Assembly (NCBI GenBank): GCA_031259905.1
Contig: JAIRKS010000147.1
Location: 1 to 10,641, forward strand
Reading direction: 5' to 3'
DNA length: 10,641 nt
DNA from: Odoribacteraceae bacterium
GTDB taxonomy: Bacteria > Bacteroidota > Bacteroidia > Bacteroidales > Marinifilaceae
A program made the translations under genes and the position numbers. Below, in pieces: positions 6,801 to 10,641 of the stretch; within the stretch, counting starts at the first letter, position 1, and every line of letters starts with the position of its first letter. The notes under the pieces were generated by a model. The model was not told where the DNA came from. It did no database searches and was given only the letters and a program-made list of their open reading frames with translations.

Positions 6801-9269
6801 AACGGGAGAAGCGTCAGGGACATTTTCCGCGTGCCGACGCGGGAAGGCTCTACCTCCTTTTCCATCACCGCCACCGCGGAGATGTGCCCCAACGTCTACG
6901 TGAACGTCTCCCTCGTGCAGCCGCACGCCACCCGCGACAACGACAAGCCCATCCGTCTATACGGCGTCCTCAACATCCCCGTCGAGACTCCCGCCCTGCG
7001 CCTGCAGCCGCGCGTGGAGATGGACGAGGAGTTACGTCCCTCCCGCGACTTTACCGTCTCCGTCAGCGAGGCCAACGGGAAGCCCATGACGTATACCCTG
7101 GCCGTCGTCGACGAGGGATTACTCGCCATCACCTCCTTCCGCACCCCGGATCCATTCCCCGTCTTTTACGCCCGCGAGGCGCTCGGCGTCAGGACGTGGG
7201 ACTTTTACGACGAGGTCGCCGGGGCGTACGGCGGGCGACTGGAAAAGGCGCTCGCCGTCGGGGGTGACGAGGGTCTCGTCGATGACGGCAACGCGAAGAA
7301 CAACCGCTTCACCCCCGTCGTCATCTTCCGCGGGCCTTTCTCCCTGGAGCCGGGAGAGAAGAAGACGCACGAACTCTCCATGCCGGAGTACATCGGCGAG
7401 GTCAGGACGATGGTCGTCGCCGTCAACGACGGTCGCTACGGGGCTGTCGCGAAAGCGGCCCGCGTCAACGCGCCGCTGATGCTGAACGTCACCATGCCGC
7501 GCCTCTTCACCCCCGGCGACCGCGTCAGCATCCCCGTCACCGTCTTCGCCGCGAAGGACAACATCAAGGAGGTGGAGGTCACCATGCTCCCCGACAAGCT
7601 CGTCGAGCTTACCGGCCCCGCCCGACAGAAAGTGCAATTCAGCGAGACGGGCGAGCGGGTGATCTTCTTCGACGTCAAGATAAGGGAGAACACGGGGAAA
7701 TCAACCATCACCCTCGAGGCTACCAGCGGGACGGAGCGCGCGCGCTTCAGCACCGACGTCGAGATCCGCGTGCCCAACCCGCGCGTCACCCGCGTCGATC
7801 CCCGCGAGATCAAGCCGGGCGAGACGATCACCTTTAACAACGCAGTCGAGGGCATCGAACCGCTCGCCACGCTGGAGGTAACTTCCATCCCGCCGCTCAA
7901 CCTCGAGCAGCGGCTCGACGAGCTGATCCGCTACCCGCACGGCTGTGCCGAGCAAGTCACGTCCGCCGCCTACCCGCAGCTGATGCTCGACGTGCTGGCC
8001 GACATGACCGAAGGGCAACGCGTCACCGTCGGGATACACGTCAAGGAGGTCATCAATCGCTTGCGCACTTACCAGGTCGCCGACGGGGGATTCGCCTACT
8101 GGCCCGGCGGGAGGAGCGCCTCGGACTGGGTATCCTCCTACGTCACCGACTTCCTCGTCGGCGCCGAGAAGCAGGGGTATCTCGTCCCGGCGTCGATGAA
8201 GAACGCCGCGCTCGCCTACCTCGACAGGCTCGCCAACGCGTGGCGCGCCGGGGACTTCTACTCCGAGATCGAGCAATCGTACCGCCTCCACGTCCTCGCC
8301 GCTTCCGGTAAACCAAACCGCGCCGCCATGAACAGGATGAAGGAGATCGATTACAAAAATCCCGTCGCGCGCTGGCAACTCGCCGGGGCATTCGCCGCCA
8401 GCAAGCACGAGGAAACGGCACGCGCGCTCGTCGCCAACCTGCCGGCAGAAGCAACACTCTACCGACAGACGGGACGCTGCTACGGCTCTACCCTCCGCGA
8501 TAACGCCATCATCCTGCAAGCCATGATCGACATGGACAAGCGCGCGGAGGCCCTCGAACTGCTCGGGAAGATGGCACGCCGCTTCTCCTCAGACGAGTGG
8601 CTCAGCACGCAAGAAAGCGCCTTCGGCCTGCACGCGATCGGGAACTACGTCAAGAAGTACCTCGCCTCGGACAACGGCGTCAGCGTCACCATCGACAACG
8701 CGCCGGTGGTCACCATCAGGAGCGTCGTCCAGCGCGCGCTGGTCGTCAAGAACCAGCACGTCACGACGACGCTGAAGAATAACGCGGGAGGCATCCTGCA
8801 CGCCCGCCTCGTCACCAGCTCCATCCCGACGGGCGTCATCACGAAAGGAGAGGCATCGGGACTGAAGATGACGGCAACCTACCGCCGCGACAAGGGCATC
8901 GTCAAGGAACACCGCTACAAGCAGGGGGAAGACGTCAACCTCGAGATCTCCGTGACGAATACCGGTAACGCCGAATACGACGAGCTGGCATTGAGCTACC
9001 TCTTCCCGTCCGGCCTCGAGTTCTACAACGAGCGCCTCATCCACGGCACCGATCCCTTCCCCGACGCCGACCACGCCGATATCCGTGACGACAGGGTATA
9101 CCTCTACTTCTCGCTGGAACAAGGCGAGACGAAGACCTTCAACCTTCGCTTCAACGCCGCGTACCCCGGCACCTACCTCCTCCCGGCCCTCACCTGCTCG
9201 GCAATGTACGATAACACCATCACCGCCACGCTACCGGGAGACGTCGTCTCCATCACGAGGGACGAGTGA
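3801..9269 (+). CDS. Alpha-2-macroglobulin family lipoprotein with thioester motif
   Basis: The 1822-residue protein is a bacterial alpha-2-macroglobulin (YfhM/MG2 type), thought to trap foreign proteases in the periplasm or at the surface. Residues 1-19 form a lipoprotein signal ending in the lipobox FQGC (Cys19); Lys-Glu-Gly-Lys-Lys follows, without the acidic run typical of Bacteroidota surface lipoproteins. In order come an Ig-like/MG1 region (about 30-340), more MG modules, an Asp/Glu/Tyr-rich insert (465-487) flanked by Cys443 and Cys497, an MG2 domain opening DAWRPGDD (624-631), the A2M segment AVVDEGLLAITSF (1101-1113) and FRTPDPFP, then a thioester helical domain with HGCAEQ (Cys1382-Gln1385), and a C-terminal MG/receptor-like domain with DDRVYLYFSLEQGETKTF. 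Eukaryotic A2M has GCGEQ, so the bond-forming Cys and Gln are kept. It is a lone gene here; penicillin-binding protein 1C, its frequent partner, is not adjacent. The family call is very firm; domain limits are approximate. Confidence 0.95.
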   Translation: MKKSLLFVVPLALILFQGCKEGKKNTLEYSRYISGFTRGMIRSTDPVHVRLESGEFGALDTLPVPAEELFKISPRASGTVSFHDHTFEFIPSGRLKNGQTYRVTLRLGMIRDMPSALSTFEFDVSVIPQSFSFEEGKLNLEENEEDFYYRGKILNADVMDDPAEVEQLVKASFHDKKIAVEWEHESPYSHDFIVRHLARGDDRRVLSLTFDKRVKNGNDLLVEVPGKGSFYALEARPGGQDSRHVEIVMSDRLDASQYLAGLVKIEGIDKLNFAIEGNIILVYTNEQEKLRDAVQVTVFKGIKSKVGDKLPEDAGFQVRFPSVAPKVQFIGEGTFSPSEGNALVPFSAVGLKAVQLRVIKVFARNMNFFLQDNSYSRGDDFELVRVARPVLDKRIDLVKEGEPFNPNKWQDYTVNLADHLALEKGVIYRVELYFRRSFTALPCARDKEDKPLKDQDWDAPRRQAYDEYDDDEYDDDEYDEYDGYPDDFSWEERNDPCSDSYYYMKERFPWKNIIVTSLGIVAKAGIDGKYAVAVTDLLSAAPVENCTVDFYNFQNQKIDSARTNANGIVVSKINGKAFTIVARKGNDKAYLKVSDNLSLSFSNFDVGGEVVQQGLKGFIYGERDAWRPGDDIYLSFILEDKEGMIPAGHPVIAELYDPNGNVVQVKRDARNEHGLYCFPFKTDKDAMTGYWRVVVKVGGASFSRSVRVETVKPNRLSINIQLPGQVIGRTARVPVQTRWLHGAKTSLLETNTTLKLTPGRTTFPGFEGYVFDHDVEYYSESTLFEGKTDANGNFTLTLDEVDAGEAPGMLNARLTTRVFESSGESSIVTASFKYSPYEEYVGIKLPDSDDYWYLANEPITIQGAVVKPDGKLSGSKEIDLEVYSVQWRWWWDAERDHLASYVNRAYHSPVFTGTARVTGGKFSTQITCKEWGRYLVIARDKASGHVSSTFFYVRSGHRVEIPGMATLLQLASDKKSYVAGDKIEITFPSSAGSAAIVSVENGRSVRDIFRVPTREGSTSFSITATAEMCPNVYVNVSLVQPHATRDNDKPIRLYGVLNIPVETPALRLQPRVEMDEELRPSRDFTVSVSEANGKPMTYTLAVVDEGLLAITSFRTPDPFPVFYAREALGVRTWDFYDEVAGAYGGRLEKALAVGGDEGLVDDGNAKNNRFTPVVIFRGPFSLEPGEKKTHELSMPEYIGEVRTMVVAVNDGRYGAVAKAARVNAPLMLNVTMPRLFTPGDRVSIPVTVFAAKDNIKEVEVTMLPDKLVELTGPARQKVQFSETGERVIFFDVKIRENTGKSTITLEATSGTERARFSTDVEIRVPNPRVTRVDPREIKPGETITFNNAVEGIEPLATLEVTSIPPLNLEQRLDELIRYPHGCAEQVTSAAYPQLMLDVLADMTEGQRVTVGIHVKEVINRLRTYQVADGGFAYWPGGRSASDWVSSYVTDFLVGAEKQGYLVPASMKNAALAYLDRLANAWRAGDFYSEIEQSYRLHVLAASGKPNRAAMNRMKEIDYKNPVARWQLAGAFAASKHEETARALVANLPAEATLYRQTGRCYGSTLRDNAIILQAMIDMDKRAEALELLGKMARRFSSDEWLSTQESAFGLHAIGNYVKKYLASDNGVSVTIDNAPVVTIRSVVQRALVVKNQHVTTTLKNNAGGILHARLVTSSIPTGVITKGEASGLKMTATYRRDKGIVKEHRYKQGEDVNLEISVTNTGNAEYDELALSYLFPSGLEFYNERLIHGTDPFPDADHADIRDDRVYLYFSLEQGETKTFNLRFNAAYPGTYLLPALTCSAMYDNTITATLPGDVVSITRDE
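5193..5246 (+). repeat. In-frame 15-base tandem repeat coding Asp/Glu/Tyr
   Basis: Two 15-base units, 5205-5219 and 5220-5234, encode DDDEY and differ only in the last base (tac against tat). Partial units flank them (5193-5204 YDEY, 5235-5246 DEYD). The product is a strongly acidic, tyrosine-studded loop within an MG module between Cys443 and Cys497. Because units are multiples of three, gain or loss would change length without breaking the frame. It could bind divalent cations or simply be a flexible linker. Confidence 0.85.
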
Positions 9270-9274
9270 ACGAA

Positions 9275-9311
9275 CGCGCGGGAGGGTCCCCGTGGACCCT
9301 CCCCCCGCGCG
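9275..9311 (+). terminator. GC-rich hairpin after the macroglobulin gene
   Basis: Six bases after the stop codon, GGAGGGTCC (9281-9289) pairs with GGACCCTCC (9294-9302) around a four-base loop. G9280 pairs C9303, and after a three-C bulge CGCGC (9275-9279) pairs GCGCG (9307-9311). The stem is about 15 bp and very stable. No T tract follows (the downstream bases are GCGTCCCGAAAAAT), so it is not a textbook intrinsic terminator. It may end or protect the long mRNA. Confidence 0.5.
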
Positions 9312-9347
9312 GCGTCCCGAAAAATAACGCGAGAAACCCCGGCAATA

Positions 9348-9378
9348 TTTGCCGTTCCCGGAAAAGTTTCTACCTTCG
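9348..9378 (+). promoter_or_regulatory. Promoter of tRNA-Leu
   Basis: TTTG (9348-9351), exactly 19 bases, then TACCTTCG (9371-9378) matches the Bacteroidota vegetative promoter TTTG-N19-TAnnTTTG at all but one fixed position. It predicts a start near 9384, about 15 bases before the mature tRNA 5' end. This is the best promoter in the window and may also drive the transporter behind the tRNA. Confidence 0.7.
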
Positions 9379-9398
9379 CGACATTGAAACACCCGAAA

Positions 9399-9482
9399 GC
9401 CCAAGTGGTGAAATTGGTATACACGCTACTTTGAGGGGGTAGTAGCCGTTAGGCTGTGCAAGTTCGAGTCTTGTCTTGGGCA
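9399..9482 (+). tRNA. tRNA-Leu, anticodon GAG
   Basis: A full class II cloverleaf can be folded. The acceptor stem GCCCAAG (9399-9405) pairs with CTTGGGC (9475-9481) with discriminator A9482. The D arm contains TGGTGAAATTGGTA. The anticodon stem CTACT (9426-9430) pairs with GGTAG (9438-9442) around loop TTGAGGG, with anticodon GAG at 9433-9435. A long variable arm follows (AGCCGTTAGGCT), then a T arm with stem GCAAG/CTTGT around TTCGAGT. The long variable arm and GAG anticodon identify leucine, reading CUC and CUU codons. CCA is not encoded (9483-9485 is CAT), so it is added after transcription. Confidence 0.95.
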
Positions 9483-9494
9483 CATACATTCCAG

Positions 9495-10487
9495 ATGAAG
9501 AAAAAAAGATCCATTCGCGTGACCCCGTCACATACCGGTAACCCCGACACGATAAGAATCTCCCCCCGTGAAAAAATACTCCTGCGCGCCTCGTGGATCA
9601 GCACCATAGGCAACACCATCCTCTCCGCCGCGAAAATCGTCGCCGGCTACCTGGCCGGGAGCATCGCCGTCGTCGGTGACGGGATCGACTCGGCGACCGA
9701 CATCGCCATCTCCCTCGTCATGGTCTTCACCGCCTCCCTCGTCCGTCGCCCGCCCGACAAAAAGCACGTCTACGGCTACGTGAAAGCCGAGAGCATCGCC
9801 GCCAAAGTACTCTCCCTCCTCATCTTCTACGCCGGGGCGCGGGTGCTGGTCGCCTCCGGGAGCGACATCCTCGACGCGATCAACGGGGAAAGCGCCGCGC
9901 GAGAAATCCCCCTCCCGCTGGCGATCCACGTCACCTTCTTCTCGATCATCGCCAAGCTCGCGCTTACCGCCTACCAGGCGCGGCAGGCAAAACGGGCAAA
10001 CAGCATCCTCCTGCGTGCCAACGCGCGGAACATGCTGAACGACGTCTACCTCTCCTCGTGCGTCCTCCTCGGCCTTTTCTGCACGTTCTCCCTCGACATG
10101 CCGCTGCTGGACTCGATCACGGGACTGCTCGTCAGCCTCTTTATCATCCGCGGATCGCTGCACATCTTCAAGGAGTCTAACGTCGAGCTGATGGACGGCG
10201 TGAACGACGAGACGGTCTACGCGCGCATCTTCGAGGCCGTCGAACGGGTGCCCGGAGCGCGTAACCCGCACCGGACGCGCTCGCGACAGATCGGCGGCAT
10301 GTACATGATCGCTCTCGATATCGAGGCCGACGGAAATATCTCCCTCCGCGAGGCGCACGCGATCGCCGAGGCCGTCGAGGAAAGCATCAAGGAGGCAATC
10401 GAGAATGTCTACGATATCGTCGTCCACGTCGAACCAAGCGGACACGGCAGCCAGGACGAAAAGTACGGCATCAATAGCTCTTCCTGA
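9495..10487 (+). CDS. Cation diffusion facilitator transporter
   Basis: The 330-residue inner-membrane protein belongs to the cation diffusion facilitator family, which exports divalent metals by proton antiport as a dimer. About six membrane segments lie between residues 30 and 225. TM2 carries GDGIDSATDI with the metal-site pair Asp65/Asp69; PPDKKHVYGYVKAESIAA (86-103) is the usual loop into TM3; TM5 carries NARNMLNDVYLSS with Asn179/Asp183, where zinc transporters such as YiiP have HxxxD. A cytoplasmic C-terminal domain (about 235-315) contains RTRSRQIGGMYMIALDIEAD and ends DIVVHVEP. The longer frame from 9456 would start inside the tRNA, so the ATG at 9495 is chosen; it is 12 bases after the tRNA, without a Shine-Dalgarno sequence. 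Co-transcription with the tRNA is likely. The Asn for His change hints at Mn or Fe rather than Zn, but the substrate is not determined. Confidence 0.9.
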   Translation: MKKKRSIRVTPSHTGNPDTIRISPREKILLRASWISTIGNTILSAAKIVAGYLAGSIAVVGDGIDSATDIAISLVMVFTASLVRRPPDKKHVYGYVKAESIAAKVLSLLIFYAGARVLVASGSDILDAINGESAAREIPLPLAIHVTFFSIIAKLALTAYQARQAKRANSILLRANARNMLNDVYLSSCVLLGLFCTFSLDMPLLDSITGLLVSLFIIRGSLHIFKESNVELMDGVNDETVYARIFEAVERVPGARNPHRTRSRQIGGMYMIALDIEADGNISLREAHAIAEAVEESIKEAIENVYDIVVHVEPSGHGSQDEKYGINSSS

Positions 10488-10490
10488 CAG

Positions 10491-10518
10491 GCAGGAGGGA
10501 AAATGTTTCCCCCCCTGC
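10491..10518 (+). terminator. Hairpin after the transporter gene
   Basis: Three bases after the stop, GCAGG (10491-10495) pairs CCTGC (10514-10518) and GGGAAA (10497-10502) pairs TTTCCC (10506-10511) around an ATG loop, with a small internal loop between. The next bases are ACCCCCCTCC with no T tract, as with the hairpin at 9275. It probably marks the 3' end of the transporter transcript. Confidence 0.45.
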
Positions 10519-10641
10519 ACCCCCCTCCAGCCCGTAACACGGGCAGGCATTAAACTGGCCGGGCGTGACGGGGGGACGTGATGAACAGGAATCAAGCTTC
10601 CGGCAGAGAGGCAACAGGCGGGGGGGATACTTGCAGGCTCT
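10519..10641. other. Gene-free tail with G and C runs
   Basis: No supportable gene is seen. The stretch holds a six-C run at 10520-10525, a 6-bp inverted repeat GCCCGT/ACGGGC (10530-10535 with 10539-10544), a G6 run ending at 10575 and a G7 run at 10620-10626. An ATG at 10581 opens a 20-codon frame that runs off the window, without protein-like composition. Confidence 0.5.

Noticed and set aside
7119..8519. Long minus-strand frames within the macroglobulin gene
   Set aside because: No domain-like sequence, and they overlap conserved A2M and thioester regions.
9456..9494. Transporter start at 9456
   Set aside because: This start lies inside the tRNA-Leu gene; the ATG at 9495 gives a normal N terminus.
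9528..10595. Long open frame on the minus strand opposite the transporter
   Set aside because: Asp/Gly/Val/Arg-rich shadow of a GC-rich gene without any recognisable domain; the plus-strand frame has clear family motifs.
10581..10641. Start of a new gene at the right edge
   Set aside because: Only 20 codons are visible, Gly-rich and without promoter or family likeness.
1..10641. CRISPR array, insertion sequence with transposase, or integrase
   Set aside because: No regularly spaced repeats and no transposase or recombinase motifs in any frame.

Overview
The window looks like a chromosomal segment of a GC-rich member of the Bacteroidota, probably of Bacteroidales type. This rests on a promoter of the TTTG-N19-TAnnTT(T/C)G kind ahead of the tRNA, the lack of Shine-Dalgarno sequences before the four intact gene starts, a tRNA without encoded CCA, and a very large lipoprotein-type alpha-2-macroglobulin whose closest remembered relatives are from this phylum. 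Genus cannot be fixed from the sequence.

Left edge (1 to about 1172): an AT-rich accessory block. It holds the 3' part of a RhuM-family gene (its start lies before the window) and about 200 bases without a gene, which contain a promoter-like -7 box followed by nested inverted repeats. The block abuts a truncated, convergent DNA methyltransferase gene that keeps its TSPPY catalytic motif but loses homology near 1172. Base composition changes sharply here: 601-660 is 22/60 G+C and 2161-2220 is 44/60. This is the edge of a horizontally acquired or rearranged region, or an assembly join.

Middle left (1130-3688, minus strand): UDP-glucose 6-dehydrogenase (ugd) is followed, with an 11-base overlap, by a diacylglycerol/lipid kinase of the YegS/DgkB type. 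The methyltransferase remnant follows 38 bases later in the same direction. ugd supplies UDP-glucuronate for surface polysaccharide, and the lipid kinase probably acts at the membrane.

Centre (3801-9269, plus strand): one 1822-residue alpha-2-macroglobulin family lipoprotein, divergent from ugd. It has a lipobox, Ig-like/MG domains, an Asp/Glu/Tyr-rich repeat insert, MG2, the A2M core and a CAEQ thioester motif. A penicillin-binding protein 1C gene, its frequent partner in other bacteria, is not beside it.

Right (9270-10641, plus strand): a GC-rich hairpin, a well-formed promoter, tRNA-Leu(GAG), and 12 bases later a cation diffusion facilitator transporter, followed by another hairpin and a gene-free tail with C and G runs.

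No clear new multi-gene system is visible. The items most worth a second look are the accessory-block junction with its candidate structured RNA, the repeat insert in the macroglobulin, and the tRNA-transporter arrangement.
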